NCBI GenBank assembly: GCA_021604565.1
Contig: BQJF01000013.1
Span: forward strand, 1-64,000
Length of the DNA stretch: 64,000 bases
Direction: 5' to 3'
From: Minwuia thermotolerans
GTDB taxonomy: Bacteria > Pseudomonadota > Alphaproteobacteria > Minwuiales > Minwuiaceae
Positions 17,920-27,241 of the stretch are shown here, one piece after another (position 1 is the stretch's first letter; each line of letters begins with the position of its first letter). The notes under the pieces were generated by a model, which did no database searches, was not told the origin of the DNA, and saw only the letters and a program-made list of their open reading frames with translations. A program made the translations under genes and the position numbers.

Positions 17920-18921
17920 TCAGACGAAAGCCGCGGCCTGCAGGCGCTCCATCTGCGGGCTGCGCCCGTACATCTCGCGATAGCACTTGGAGAAATGCGA
18001 GGCCGAGACGAAACCGCAGGCAATGGCGACATCGACGATGGGCATGTTGGACTGCAACAGCAGGTGCCGGGCGCGATCAATCCGGATCTCCAGATAGTAG
18101 CGCGCGGGGGAGCGCCCCAGATGGCGGCGGAACAGCCGCTCGACCTGGCGGCGTGACAGGCCGACATAATCCGACAGTTCGGCAAGCGACAGCGGCTCGG
18201 CGACATTCGCTTCCATCAGTTCGATGATCAGCAGCAGCTTGGCGTGATGCAGTCCGAGGCGTGCCTGCAACGGCAGGCGCTGTCGGTCCCGCGGGTTGCG
18301 GATGCGATCGATCATGCACAATTCGCAGACCTGCGTGACGATCTGCTGCCCATAGTGTCCTTCGATCACGTGCAGCATCATGTCCAGCGCCGCAGTGCCG
18401 CCGGCACAGGTGTAGATGCCGTTGTCGATCTCGCACAGATCAGCATGGACCTCCGCCGTCGGATACTTCTCGGCAAAGGCCGGCAGGGTCTCCCAGTGAA
18501 TGGAGCAGCGCCGCCCGTCCAGCAACCCGGCGTGGGCCAGCAGCCACGCGCCCGTGCACAGCCCGCCGATACCGGTGCCATGGCGGTGCATGGCCCTGAT
18601 CCAGCCGTCGAACTGCGGATTGCGGAAGGATTCCACCTGCAGGCCCGAACTGACCAGGATCAGCTCCGGCTTGATGTCGTCCAGCGAGCGCTGGCGAACC
18701 TGGTCGAGGGACATGTCGACGCCGACGCTCAGACCGTTCGATGCAATGACAGGCTGCCCGTCGGTGGAGGCAATGATCCACTCATAGGCCTTGCGCCCGA
18801 GGGTGCGGTTGGCCAGGCGCAGGGGTTCGACCGCAGAGGAAAAGGCGATCATGGAGAACTGCGGCACAAGGAAGAACAGGACGCGATGCGTCTTGAGCGC
18901 CTCGAAGCCCTGGTCAGCCAT
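17920..18921 (-). CDS. GlxA/GbdR-type AraC-family regulator, probable activator of the sox operon
   Basis: A 333-residue transcription factor with an N-terminal DJ-1/PfpI-like ligand domain (about 10-185; GGLCTGAWLLAHAGLLDG is the elbow) and a C-terminal AraC double HTH (about 230-325; LAELSDYVGLSRRQVERLFR, then the conserved end). Its architecture and closest motifs match GbdR-type regulators that respond to glycine betaine or dimethylglycine in Pseudomonas. ATG 18921 is preferred to ATG 18927, because GGAGG abuts 18927 but lies six nt from 18921. It is divergent from soxBDAG, so regulation of sarcosine oxidation is the natural inference. Confidence 0.85.
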   Translation of the reverse strand: MADQGFEALKTHRVLFFLVPQFSMIAFSSAVEPLRLANRTLGRKAYEWIIASTDGQPVIASNGLSVGVDMSLDQVRQRSLDDIKPELILVSSGLQVESFRNPQFDGWIRAMHRHGTGIGGLCTGAWLLAHAGLLDGRRCSIHWETLPAFAEKYPTAEVHADLCEIDNGIYTCAGGTAALDMMLHVIEGHYGQQIVTQVCELCMIDRIRNPRDRQRLPLQARLGLHHAKLLLIIELMEANVAEPLSLAELSDYVGLSRRQVERLFRRHLGRSPARYYLEIRIDRARHLLLQSNMPIVDVAIACGFVSASHFSKCYREMYGRSPQMERLQAAAFV

Positions 18922-19262
18922 CGTCATCCTCCGATCAGGAACCCGACAGAGTCCCTGTCGGATAAGGGCATGCAATCCACGCCAGAAGTCAGAACGGTTA
19001 CAGCGGCACAAACTTGCCGGATCGTCAATCCATGGTGTGCGTGAAATGATCTGTTTGCGACATGAAATCTGCCTGAACACCAGTCATGCGCATATGTTTG
19101 ACTCTGATGCCGTGTCGCGCTTGATACACGCTGTGTCGCGGCGGGCTGATCCCCGTTTCGGCGCCACTGTCATCACAGCTTCGATGGCACTCCGACCCTT
19201 CCACCGCCGCGCGCGGATCGGGACGGGTTGGCGCAACCCGGTTGAAGGGGGATGCTCGGGAC
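18922..19262. promoter_or_regulatory. Divergent regulatory region between GbdR-like gene and soxB
   Basis: This 341-bp gene-free region must carry both promoters. GTGTCGCG occurs twice as a direct repeat at 19112-19119 and 19133-19140, start-to-start 21 bp (two helical turns), the spacing expected of an AraC-type dimer site; GCGACA at about 19050 is a partial inverted copy. No strong -35/-10 pair stands out. Confidence 0.5.
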
Positions 19263-20513
19263 ATGAAACGATACTCGGCACTTGAACTGATCCGGCAGGG
19301 CCTGGGGGGGCACCGGGGCTGGGATCGTGTCTGGCGCAAGCCGGAACCCAAGCCGAGCTATGATGCAGTCATCATCGGCGGCGGCGGGCACGGGCTGGCC
19401 ACGGCCTACTACCTGGCCAAGCTGCACGGCATGACCAACATTGCGGTGGTCGAGAAGGGCTGGATCGGCGGCGGCAACTCCGGTCGCAACACCACGATCA
19501 TCCGCTCCAACTACCTCTTCGACGAGAGTGCCGCGATCTACAACCACGCCCTGAACCTCTGGAAGGGGCTGGGGCAGGAACTGAACTTCAACATCATGAT
19601 GAGCCATCGCGGCGTGCTCAACCTGGCCCATGACGAGGGCGAGATGCGGCAGTTGAAGCGGCGCGTGGAGGCGAACCGGCTCAATGGTGTCGATTCAGAA
19701 TGGCTCGACGCGAAGGAAGTGAAGAACTTCTGCCCGTCGATCAATATCTCCGGCGATATCCGCTATCCAGTGCTGGGCGGCACCCTGCAGCGGTCCGGCG
19801 GCGTCAATCGCCACGACGGCGTTGTCTGGGGCTATGCCCGCGCCGCAGATGCGCTGGGCGTCGATATCCTGCAGCAGACAGAGGTCACGGGAATCCTGAC
19901 GGAAGCCGGGGAAGTCACGGGTATCGAGACCACGCGCGGCACGATCCGCACACCGAAGGTCGCGTCGGTCACTGCGGGACATACGTCAGTGATGGCGAAC
20001 ATGCTGGATATCCGCCTGCCGGTTGAAAGCCACCCGCTGCAGGCACTGGTATCGGAACCGATCAAGCCGATCCTGAACTGTGTCGTCATGTCCAATGCGG
20101 TGCATGTCTACTGCAGCCAGTCGGACAAGGGTGAACTGGTCATCGGCGCAGGTATCGACGCGCAGCTTTCCTATACCCAGCGCGGCAATCTGGACATCAT
20201 CGAGCATCAGATGGCGTCCCTGATGGAATTGTTCCCGATCTTCTCGCGGTTGCGGATGATGCGCCAGTGGGGCGGCATCGTCGATGTCTGCCCGGACGCC
20301 AGCCCGATCATCTCGAAAACGCCGGTCAAGGGTTTCTACGTCAATGGCGGCTGGGGCACTGGCGGCTGGAAGGCGACGCCGGGGTCGGGCCATGTCTTCG
20401 CCGACCTGATCGCGAAGGACGAGCCCAACCGTATCGCGGCCCCCTTCGCGATCGACCGCTTCACGACAGGCGCGCTGGTGGCGGAGCATGGTGCCGCCGC
20501 GGTGGCGCACTGA
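19263..20513 (+). CDS. soxB: Sarcosine oxidase, beta subunit
   Basis: A 416-residue FAD protein, the usual size for SoxB of heterotetrameric sarcosine oxidase. It has a Rossmann motif [19 protein letters not shown] at about residues 35-53, the [15 protein letters not shown] segment of the covalent-flavin subunit (SxxG/His region) and the C-terminal [22 protein letters not shown] 19263 is chosen because AAGGGGGATG precedes it and the protein then opens [13 protein letters not shown]. It starts the soxBDAG operon. Together the complex oxidises sarcosine to glycine, transferring the methyl to tetrahydrofolate and giving H2O2. Confidence 0.95.
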   Translation: MKRYSALELIRQGLGGHRGWDRVWRKPEPKPSYDAVIIGGGGHGLATAYYLAKLHGMTNIAVVEKGWIGGGNSGRNTTIIRSNYLFDESAAIYNHALNLWKGLGQELNFNIMMSHRGVLNLAHDEGEMRQLKRRVEANRLNGVDSEWLDAKEVKNFCPSINISGDIRYPVLGGTLQRSGGVNRHDGVVWGYARAADALGVDILQQTEVTGILTEAGEVTGIETTRGTIRTPKVASVTAGHTSVMANMLDIRLPVESHPLQALVSEPIKPILNCVVMSNAVHVYCSQSDKGELVIGAGIDAQLSYTQRGNLDIIEHQMASLMELFPIFSRLRMMRQWGGIVDVCPDASPIISKTPVKGFYVNGGWGTGGWKATPGSGHVFADLIAKDEPNRIAAPFAIDRFTTGALVAEHGAAAVAH

Positions 20514-20535
20514 TGGCCAGGCAGGAGCAGCACTG

Positions 20536-20907
20536 ATGTTCGTCATCGATTGCCCCAATTGCGGTCCCCGCGACCAGTCGGAGTTCACCTACGCCGGTGA
20601 GGCCCACATCGCCCGTCCGACGGAAACCGAGAACATGACGGACGCCGAATGGGCCGAGTTCGTGTTCATGCGTACCAACACCAAGGGCCTGTTCGCGGAG
20701 CGCTGGTGGCATGCAACCGGCTGCCGCAAGTTCTTCAACATGCTGCGCAACACGGCGACGGACGAGATTCATGCCGTCTATCGCATCGGGGAGACGCCGC
20801 CGAAGGTCACCGCCAATCTGCCTGCCACTCCGGCAGGTGAGGCCTCCATCGGGTCCGGCAATGATGCGGTCAAGATCATGACCCGCGATGAGGAGGCCGC
20901 ATCGTGA
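20536..20907 (+). CDS. soxD: Sarcosine oxidase, delta subunit, with C-terminal extension
   Basis: A 123-residue zinc-binding small subunit. Cys-x2-Cys (DCPNCGPR at residues 5-12) and the later His-x3-Cys (HATGCR) are the zinc ligands; EFTYAGEAHIARP is the conserved centre. Typical SoxD is about 90-100 residues, so this has roughly 25 extra residues after YRIGETPP, rich in Ala, Thr and Pro and ending RDEEAAS. ATG 20536 follows GCAGGAGCAGCACTG. It lies 22 nt after soxB and overlaps soxA by 4 nt (GTGA). The extension is not recognised as a domain. Confidence 0.92.
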   Translation: MFVIDCPNCGPRDQSEFTYAGEAHIARPTETENMTDAEWAEFVFMRTNTKGLFAERWWHATGCRKFFNMLRNTATDEIHAVYRIGETPPKVTANLPATPAGEASIGSGNDAVKIMTRDEEAAS

Positions 20908-23900
20908 GCCAGCCATACAGGGTTCCCGGACGGGGACTGATCAACCGGGACCGTTCGGTCAGCTTCACCTTCGACGGGCGCGAGATCGCGGGCTACGAGG
21001 GTGATACGATTGCCTCCGCACTGCTGGCCAACGGCGAGATCATGGTTGGCCGCAGTTTCAAGTATCACCGGCCGCGCGGCATCGTCGGTGCGGGCAGTGA
21101 CGACCCGGCAGCCATGGTGCAGATCGGTTCCGACCCGGCCTCCACCGACCCCAACGTGATGGTGACAACGCGGGAGATCCATGCGGGGCTGGAGGCCCGG
21201 TCGCAGAACTGCTGGCCCAGCCTGAAGTATGACGTCGGTGTGCTGAACGATGTCTTCATGCGCTTCTTCCCTGCCGGTTTCTACTACAAGACCTTCATGG
21301 GGTCCGACCGGTTCCGCTGGCTGAACTGGATGACATTCGAACCGTTCATCCGTCGTGCCGCTGGTCTGGGCAAGGCACCGACGAGACCGGATCCGGACAG
21401 CTACGAATCCGTCAACCGCCACTGCGATGTGCTGGTGATCGGTGCCGGGCCTGCCGGTCTGGCGGCGGCAGCGAACGCGGCCCGTTCCGGCGCACGGGTG
21501 ATCCTGGTGGAGGAAGGCGACCGACTGGGCGGCAGCCTGAACGCGACCGATCCGGATGGCACCACCATCGGCGGCAAGGCACCAGCTGACTGGATCGTTG
21601 CCCAGACCGCGAAGCTGGCCGAGCATCCGGAGGTCACGGTGCTGACCCGGACCACCGCTTTCGGCTATTACGCGATGAACTTCGTCGGACTGATCGAGCG
21701 GGTGAAGGATCATCTGCCAGAACATCGGCGGGACCGTCGACAGCCGCGCCAGCGGGTCTGGCGGGTACGGGCGAAGCAGGTCGTGCTGGCCACGGGTGCC
21801 ATCGAGCGTCCGCTGGTGTTCAACGAGAATGACCGGCCCGGAATCATGCTGGCCGGTGCCGTGCGGACATTCCTGCACCGTCACGGCGTGCTGGCGGGCA
21901 AGCGGGTGCTGATCTTCACGAACAACGACAGTGCCTGGCAGACAGCCTTCGACATCCGGGCCGCCGGGGGGGAGGTTGCAGGGATCGTGGACCTGCGCCG
22001 GGAACTGAGCGAGACCATGGCGCTGCGGGCGCTGAAGGCCGGGATCGCCGTCCATCCGCGCACCGCCATTGTCGGCACCCATGGTCGGCACCGCATCGAC
22101 AGCGCCTTCGTTTCCAGTCTGGACGACGATGGCAACGTGCGTGGCTCCCGCAGCCGTATCGAGTGTGACCTGATCGCGGTGTCGGGTGGCTGGAACCCGA
22201 ATGTGGCGCTGTTCGCCCAGTCGCGCGGCAAGCTGAAGTGGGATGCGGAGCTGGCCAGTTTCCGGCCAGGGCTTTCGTGGCAGCAGGAACGCTCTGCCGG
22301 TGCCTGCAATGGCACGATGGAACTGCAGGAAGTGCTCGCGGAGGGGTCGAAGGCGGGGCTCGAGGCGGCCCGCGCGGCCGATTTCACTGTCCGCGCGGTG
22401 AAGCAGCCGGAAGTCGAGACGGATGCAGTCCAGAGCCTGAATCTGGTTCCGGTCTGGCAAGTGCCCTCCGGGCTGCCGCGGGAGAAGACCAAGGCATTCG
22501 TCGACCTGCAGGACGATGTGAAGGCCTCCGACCTGCAACTGGCGACGGAGGAAGGCTACGACTCGGTCGAGCACACCAAGCGCTACACCACGCAGGGCAT
22601 GGGCACAGACCAGGGCAAGATCTCCAACGTCAATGCCTTCGGCATCATGGCGGAGGCGCGTGGCATCACCGTGCCGGAAGTGGGCACGACGACGTTCCGC
22701 CAGCCCTACCGCCCCGTGACCATCGGTGCGCTGGGTGGCCAGCATGTCGGCCCGCACTTCATGCCGCGCCGGGGCACGCCGATGCACGCCTGGCACCTGG
22801 AGCAGAAGGCGATCTTCGAACCCGTCGGCGACTGGCTGCGCGCCCGTGCCTATCCGAAGCCGGGCGAGAGCTTCCATGACGCCGTCCAGCGGGAGGCGAA
22901 GGCCGCGCGTACCACCGCCGGAATGCTGGATGCGACGACACTCGGCAAGATCGACATTCGAGGCAAGGATGCACGCACGTTCCTGAACCGCGTCTATACC
23001 AATGCCTGGTTGAAGCTGGCGCCGGGTCGGTGCCGCTATGGTCTGATGCTGGGGGAAGACGGGATGGTCAGTGATGACGGTGTCACCGCCTGCATCGCCG
23101 ACGACCACTTCCACATGACCACCACCACGGGCGGCGCGGCGAGCGTGCTGCAGAAACTGGAAGATTATCTGCAGACCGAATGGCCGGACCTGGACGTCTG
23201 GCTGACCACGGTGACGGAGCAGTGGGCCGTTGCCGCCGTCTGTGGTCCGAAGGCGGAGGAGATCGTTGCGTCAGTGGTCGATGGGATAGACCTCGATCCG
23301 GAGGAGTTCCCCTTCATGACCTGGCAGGACGGCACCGCCGGGGGCATTCCGGTGCGTGTCTTCCGCGTTTCCTTCACCGGCGAGACATCCTACGAGATCA
23401 ACATCCCGGCCACCTACGGGCGCTGGCTGTGGGAGGAACTGATCGCGGCAGGCAAGCCACACGGCCTGACCCCCTACGGCACCGAGGCCATGCATCTGCT
23501 GCGCGCGGAGAAGGGCTTCATCATCGTGGGGCAGGAGACGGATGGCACGGTGACGCCAGGCGACCTGCGCATGGACTGGGCCGTGGCGAAGAAGAAGGGT
23601 GACTTCATCGGCAAGCGGTCCCTGTCACGCAGCGACACGGCGCGCGATGACCGCAAGCAACTGGTCGGATTGCTGACCATCGACGGCGACCATGTGCCGA
23701 TGGAGGGCGCGCAGATCATCGGTACGGCGGAGGAACCCGCACCGCCGGTGCCGATGCTGGGGCATGTCACTTCCGCCTATTTCAGTCCGAACCTCGGCCG
23801 CTCCATCGCCATGGCAATGGTCAGGCGCGGTGGCCAGCGGATGGGGGAAACGGTCTGGATCGCCCGTCTCGGCGACAAGCCGGTCCCTGCGAAGATCGTG

Positions 23901-23942
23901 CATTACGACTTTCTGGGTGATGCCGTGGGAGAGTCCGCATGA
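20904..23942 (+). CDS. soxA: Sarcosine oxidase, alpha subunit
   Basis: A 1012-residue subunit, matching the family. From N to C: a 2Fe-2S-ferredoxin-like region (1-100; FTFDGREIAGYEGDTIASAL), the NAD-binding Rossmann fold (VLVIGAGPAGLAAAAN at 176-191), the SoxA middle, and an aminomethyltransferase (GcvT-like) tetrahydrofolate domain from about residue 610 (YRPVTIGALGGQHVG to TSAYFSPNLGRSIAMAMV). GTG 20904 overlaps the soxD stop. It passes the oxidised methyl to folate as 5,10-methylene-THF. The order soxB-D-A-G is conserved. Confidence 0.96.
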   Translation: MSQPYRVPGRGLINRDRSVSFTFDGREIAGYEGDTIASALLANGEIMVGRSFKYHRPRGIVGAGSDDPAAMVQIGSDPASTDPNVMVTTREIHAGLEARSQNCWPSLKYDVGVLNDVFMRFFPAGFYYKTFMGSDRFRWLNWMTFEPFIRRAAGLGKAPTRPDPDSYESVNRHCDVLVIGAGPAGLAAAANAARSGARVILVEEGDRLGGSLNATDPDGTTIGGKAPADWIVAQTAKLAEHPEVTVLTRTTAFGYYAMNFVGLIERVKDHLPEHRRDRRQPRQRVWRVRAKQVVLATGAIERPLVFNENDRPGIMLAGAVRTFLHRHGVLAGKRVLIFTNNDSAWQTAFDIRAAGGEVAGIVDLRRELSETMALRALKAGIAVHPRTAIVGTHGRHRIDSAFVSSLDDDGNVRGSRSRIECDLIAVSGGWNPNVALFAQSRGKLKWDAELASFRPGLSWQQERSAGACNGTMELQEVLAEGSKAGLEAARAADFTVRAVKQPEVETDAVQSLNLVPVWQVPSGLPREKTKAFVDLQDDVKASDLQLATEEGYDSVEHTKRYTTQGMGTDQGKISNVNAFGIMAEARGITVPEVGTTTFRQPYRPVTIGALGGQHVGPHFMPRRGTPMHAWHLEQKAIFEPVGDWLRARAYPKPGESFHDAVQREAKAARTTAGMLDATTLGKIDIRGKDARTFLNRVYTNAWLKLAPGRCRYGLMLGEDGMVSDDGVTACIADDHFHMTTTTGGAASVLQKLEDYLQTEWPDLDVWLTTVTEQWAVAAVCGPKAEEIVASVVDGIDLDPEEFPFMTWQDGTAGGIPVRVFRVSFTGETSYEINIPATYGRWLWEELIAAGKPHGLTPYGTEAMHLLRAEKGFIIVGQETDGTVTPGDLRMDWAVAKKKGDFIGKRSLSRSDTARDDRKQLVGLLTIDGDHVPMEGAQIIGTAEEPAPPVPMLGHVTSAYFSPNLGRSIAMAMVRRGGQRMGETVWIARLGDKPVPAKIVHYDFLGDAVGESA

Positions 23943-24574
23943 ACGCCACCTTGACTGCCCCCGTCCGTCGTTCCCCGCTGGCCCACCGCTCGGCGGTGTC
24001 TGCGCCCGACGACCTGCTGCACCTGAGCGAGCGGGCCTTTGATGCGAAGATCGTGCTGCGCGGATTGCCGGAGGTGCTGGCTCCCGCGGTCGGGAAGGTC
24101 ACGGGGCTGGCGATGCCGGAGGCGACCCGCAGCACCGCGAACGAAACGCATCGGCTGCTCTGGCAGTCGCCGGACGAGTTCCTGCTGCTGGGACCGGTGG
24201 ACGGCGAACTGGAACTGATGGCGGCGCTGACGGCTGAACTGGATGGTCAGCATGTGCAGATCGTCAATGTCACCGACTACCACACGACCCTTGTCCTCTC
24301 GGGTCCGAAGGCGCGCGAGACCCTGATGACCCTGTCGACGCTGGATCTGCATCCGCGCGGTTTCGCGCTGGATCAGGTCGCGGGCACCACCTTCGGTCAT
24401 GCGCTCGGCTGGCTGGTGCAGACCCGGGATGATGAGGCAGAGGGCGGGCCATCCTTCGAGATCCTGGTGCGCTGGTCCCACGCCGACTACCTGTTCTGCG
24501 AACTGACCCACGGCGCGCGTGCTTTCGGCATGCCGGAGGCAAGACCGGTGAGCGGCGAGAAGATGGAAATCTGA
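23939..24574 (+). CDS. soxG: Sarcosine oxidase, gamma subunit
   Basis: A 211-residue SoxG, the small subunit without a cofactor that supports SoxA/SoxB assembly, with the GcvT-like fold remnant. Recognisable parts are LLWQSPDEFLLLGP (about residues 73-86) and VNVTDYHTTLVLSGPKAR in the middle, with FEILVRWSHADYLF near the end. ATG 23939 overlaps the soxA stop (ATGA). It is the last gene of the operon; no clear terminator follows before the riboswitch starts 73 nt later, so readthrough is possible. Confidence 0.93.
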   Translation: MNATLTAPVRRSPLAHRSAVSAPDDLLHLSERAFDAKIVLRGLPEVLAPAVGKVTGLAMPEATRSTANETHRLLWQSPDEFLLLGPVDGELELMAALTAELDGQHVQIVNVTDYHTTLVLSGPKARETLMTLSTLDLHPRGFALDQVAGTTFGHALGWLVQTRDDEAEGGPSFEILVRWSHADYLFCELTHGARAFGMPEARPVSGEKMEI

Positions 24575-24647
24575 CGCCCGGCTCACGCATCCCCTTTCGG
24601 CGATTTCGGCATTGCCCGGACTCGCGTGATCCTGCATCTTCATGCGC

Positions 24648-24832
24648 GATGGTTCCGCCAAACAGACGTGCGGCGGATTGAATGGGAACATGGTGAGGAC
24701 GACCCTAGAGGGACCGAATCCATGGCTGCCCCCGCAACTGTGAGCGGCAAGCGACACCCGATGAACCACTGGCCCCGACGGGCTGGGAAGGGGGGTGAAG
24801 CGATGACCCGCAAGCCAGGAAACCTGCCATCA
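24648..24832 (+). promoter_or_regulatory. Cobalamin (AdoCbl/MeCbl-type) riboswitch
   Basis: The conserved core is present: GGGAACATGGTGAGGA near 24684, ATGGCTGCCCCCGCAACTGT near 24722, GAGCGGCAAG, a CCACTGG...CTGGGAAGG helix (24766-24790) and the B12 box GCCAGGAAACCTGCC at 24814-24828. GATGG at 24649 can pair with CCATC at 24827 to close P1. The start ATG of the CbiM-like gene lies at 24895 after GAAGGAGG, so the expression platform (24833-24894) could mask the SD sequence or terminate. Expected effect: repression by cobalamin. Confidence 0.93.
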
Positions 24833-24894
24833 CCGTCCGTGCGTTCGGCGCACGTTTATTGAAAGTCGCACGGTGGGTGCGCGAAGGAGGCTAC

Positions 24895-25578
24895 ATGCAT
24901 ATCGAACCCGGCGTCGTTGATGGCGCCAGGATAATCCTCGGCTATGGCACTGCCGCAGCTTCCGTGGGGCTGCTCGGCAAGATGGCCCTGGGTACCATTC
25001 GCCACGATGGCGGAGTCACTGCTCTGGCAACGCGCAGTCTGGCGACAACGGCCTTGGTCTTCTGTTTCTTCGAGTTGCTGCCGCACTATCCGGTGGGCGT
25101 GTCGGAGGTTCACCTGATCCTTGGCTCCACCCTGTTCCTGATCTTTGGTGCGGGACCGGCGGCGATCGGGCTTTCACTCGGCCTGCTGGCCCAGGGGCTG
25201 TTGCTGGCACCATTCGACCTGCCGCAGTACGGCATGAACGTCACCACCTTGCTGGTGCCGCTCTGGGGCCTGAGCCTGCTCGCCAGGAAGATCATTCCGC
25301 CACGGACACCCTATGTCGAGGTCACGTACCTTCAGGCACTGACACTCTCGACCGCCTATCAGGGCGGGATTGTCGCCTGGGTCGCCTTCTGGGCGTTCTA
25401 TGGCAACGGTTTCGGTTCGGAGAGCCTGGTATCCGGTGGCACCTTCGGTGCCGCCTACATGACCGTCATCCTGCTGGAACCGCTGGTGGATCTCGGGGTG
25501 CTTGCTGCTGCCAGGATGATGACGCCGCGTGTCGGCAGGCATCTGGTGCACAATCGGCTGCATCACGCCGCAGCCTGA
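24895..25578 (+). CDS. CbiM-like energy-coupling-factor transporter permease
   Basis: A 227-residue integral membrane protein with about six hydrophobic helices. Its N-terminus MHIEPGVVDG is the CbiM-family start that coordinates cobalt in the M/N subunits of ECF transporters, and LPHYPVGVSEVHLILGSTL and LPQYGMNVTTLLVP are the family core. ATG 24895 follows GAAGGAGG. The preceding B12 riboswitch makes cobalt or corrinoid uptake the likely role. CbiN, CbiQ and CbiO partners are absent here, so it is a solitary M subunit, as described in other alphaproteobacteria. I withhold a symbol because the transported substrate is inferred. Confidence 0.88.
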   Translation: MHIEPGVVDGARIILGYGTAAASVGLLGKMALGTIRHDGGVTALATRSLATTALVFCFFELLPHYPVGVSEVHLILGSTLFLIFGAGPAAIGLSLGLLAQGLLLAPFDLPQYGMNVTTLLVPLWGLSLLARKIIPPRTPYVEVTYLQALTLSTAYQGGIVAWVAFWAFYGNGFGSESLVSGGTFGAAYMTVILLEPLVDLGVLAAARMMTPRVGRHLVHNRLHHAAA

Positions 25579-25587
25579 TCTGAAGTT

Positions 25588-25617
25588 CCCCCGGCGCATC
25601 CGTGCGTCGGGGGCTTT
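25588..25617 (+). terminator. Terminator after the CbiM-like gene
   Basis: CCCCCG-G-CGCA (25588-25598), a TCCG loop and TGCG-T-CGGGGG (25603-25613) form an 11-bp stem with one G-U pair, followed by CTTT. It lies 10 nt after the stop. Confidence 0.75.
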
Positions 25618-25676
25618 CGCAGATGGTGCCTTCGCCGACACCGTCTTCCGCCGACCGGGCATTTCGGGCGGTCGGA

Positions 25677-25979
25677 TCAGGTCTTCTCGGATTTGTCCGT
25701 CAGGTTGCTGATCGGATCATCCATGAACATCAGTTCGCACCGCTCACCTGCGACCTTGCGAGCCTGGGATGTGGTCAGTTCCGTCCGTGTCTCGACGGCT
25801 TCGGCAAGTGAATCGATGCAATGCGACCTGGCCTGTATCAGGGCAAGTGCCTGGTTCTGTTCGGCAGTAGGGGCGACTGGCGCAACAGCGAACGGTCGCA
25901 GCGCTGACATCGCCGCGCCACAAAATGTGACACAGAATGCGACTGCGATCAGAATTCGTCGTGTGCGCAGGGTCGACAT
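25677..25979 (-). CDS. Small exported or membrane-anchored protein of unknown function
   Basis: A 100-residue protein with a hydrophobic segment (about residues 8-26) preceded by RTRR, so a signal peptide or anchor, then a Pro/Ala-rich linker. The mature domain is polar with two cysteines (SHCIDS and ERCELM). No family is recognised. ATG 25979 is the only good start; a weak AAGG lies 2 nt before it and GAGGAAA farther up. It is convergent with the CbiM-like gene beyond its terminator. Coding potential is moderate: the codon pattern is less GC-biased than neighbours, so it may be acquired. Confidence 0.5.
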   Translation of the reverse strand: MSTLRTRRILIAVAFCVTFCGAAMSALRPFAVAPVAPTAEQNQALALIQARSHCIDSLAEAVETRTELTTSQARKVAGERCELMFMDDPISNLTDKSEKT

Positions 25980-26264
25980 GCCTTGGCAAGTTTCCTCAGT
26001 CGGGGCGTTGATGCCTCTCGGAACGCGTCAACGCAATTGCCAGGCCACAATTCGAAGTGAAGCATGCACGTCTGATCTTGGTATTGGAATGATCGGCATC
26101 ACAATTCGTGAACGATTTATCAACCATTGCCGATCCGTCGCTGCAGGTTTCGGCGGGTCACCTGAAATGTGTGGAAATGTCGGGGTGTCGATGGTACCCC
26201 CGGCGGGTTCCCGGATCGGGACGCACCGGGAGCGCGCCATGAAAGCAGTTATCCAGAGGATGAT

Positions 26265-27233
26265 ATGCCCGACACCCTGAGCCGCCGCAATCTCTACCCC
26301 CGGATCGACCCCTATGATCAGGGGTTCCTGGCGGTTTCCGACCGGCACACGATCCATTACGAGCAATGCGGCAACCCGGAAGGCAAGCCCGTCGTGGTCG
26401 TTCATGGCGGTCCGGGTGGTGGCAAGAAGCCCGATGATCGCCGGTTCTTCGACCCGGAAGCCTATCGTGTCATCCTGTTCGACCAGCGTGGTTGCGGCAT
26501 GAGCCGCCCGCACGCGGAGCTGCAGGAGAACACGACCTGGGATCTGGTCGCGGACATGGAACGGCTGCGGGATCACCTGAATATCGACCGCTGGCAGGTC
26601 TTCGGCGGTTCATGGGGCAGCGCGCTGGGGCTGGCCTATGCGGAGAGCCACCCCGACCGGGTCAGTGAACTTGTCCTGCGGGGCATCTTCACCCTGCGGA
26701 AGTCGGAACTGCGCTGGTTCTATCAGGAGGGGGCCGGCGCGATCTATCCCGATACCTGGGAAGACTATGTGGCGACGATTCCGGAAGACGAGCGCGACGA
26801 CATGATCGCTGCCTATTACCGGCGTCTGACCTCCGACGATCGGGACGTGCAACTGGCCGCGGCGCGGGCGTGGAGCATGTGGGAAGGCGGGACTCTCAGT
26901 CTCCATGCCGATCCGGGCCGTGTCAGCGACTTTGCGGATGCCGACTTCGCCCTCGCCTTTGCCCGTATCGAATGCCACTACTTCGTCAACGAGGGCTTCT
27001 TTGACCATGACGGCTGGCTGATCGACAATGTGGACCGGATCCGTCATCTGCCCTGCACCATCGCGCAGGGTCGCTATGATGTCGTCACGCCGATGATGAC
27101 CGCCTGGGCCCTGCACAAGGCCTGGCCGGAGGCGGACTTCCGGGTGGTTCCCGACGCGGGTCATGCGGGGTCCGAGCCCGGTATTGTCGATGAACTGATC
27201 CGCGCGACGGACGCCTACCGGATGAGAGCCTGA
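26265..27233 (+). CDS. pip: Prolyl aminopeptidase (S33 family)
   Basis: A 322-residue alpha/beta hydrolase that removes N-terminal proline from peptides. The family motifs are present: VHGGPGGG (oxyanion hole), FDQRGCGMSRPH, the nucleophile elbow GGSWGSALGLAYAE, Asp in QGRYDVVTP and His in DAGHAGSEP. ATG 26265 follows AGAGGATGAT; the frame runs farther upstream without a ribosome site. The size matches the family. It stands 8 nt before chpT, so the two could be read together, although no functional link is evident. Confidence 0.9.
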   Translation: MPDTLSRRNLYPRIDPYDQGFLAVSDRHTIHYEQCGNPEGKPVVVVHGGPGGGKKPDDRRFFDPEAYRVILFDQRGCGMSRPHAELQENTTWDLVADMERLRDHLNIDRWQVFGGSWGSALGLAYAESHPDRVSELVLRGIFTLRKSELRWFYQEGAGAIYPDTWEDYVATIPEDERDDMIAAYYRRLTSDDRDVQLAAARAWSMWEGGTLSLHADPGRVSDFADADFALAFARIECHYFVNEGFFDHDGWLIDNVDRIRHLPCTIAQGRYDVVTPMMTAWALHKAWPEADFRVVPDAGHAGSEPGIVDELIRATDAYRMRA

Positions 27234-27241
27234 TTGCCGAC

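Noticed and set aside
20778-23114. 778-residue minus-strand ORF opposite soxD/soxA
   Set aside because: Complement of a conserved SoxA; residue content is a GC-frame artefact with no recognisable domain.
26046-26108. CACAATTCG direct repeat (two copies, 54 bp apart) upstream of pip
   Set aside because: Only two 9-bp copies and no phasing or known regulator; not enough to call an operator.
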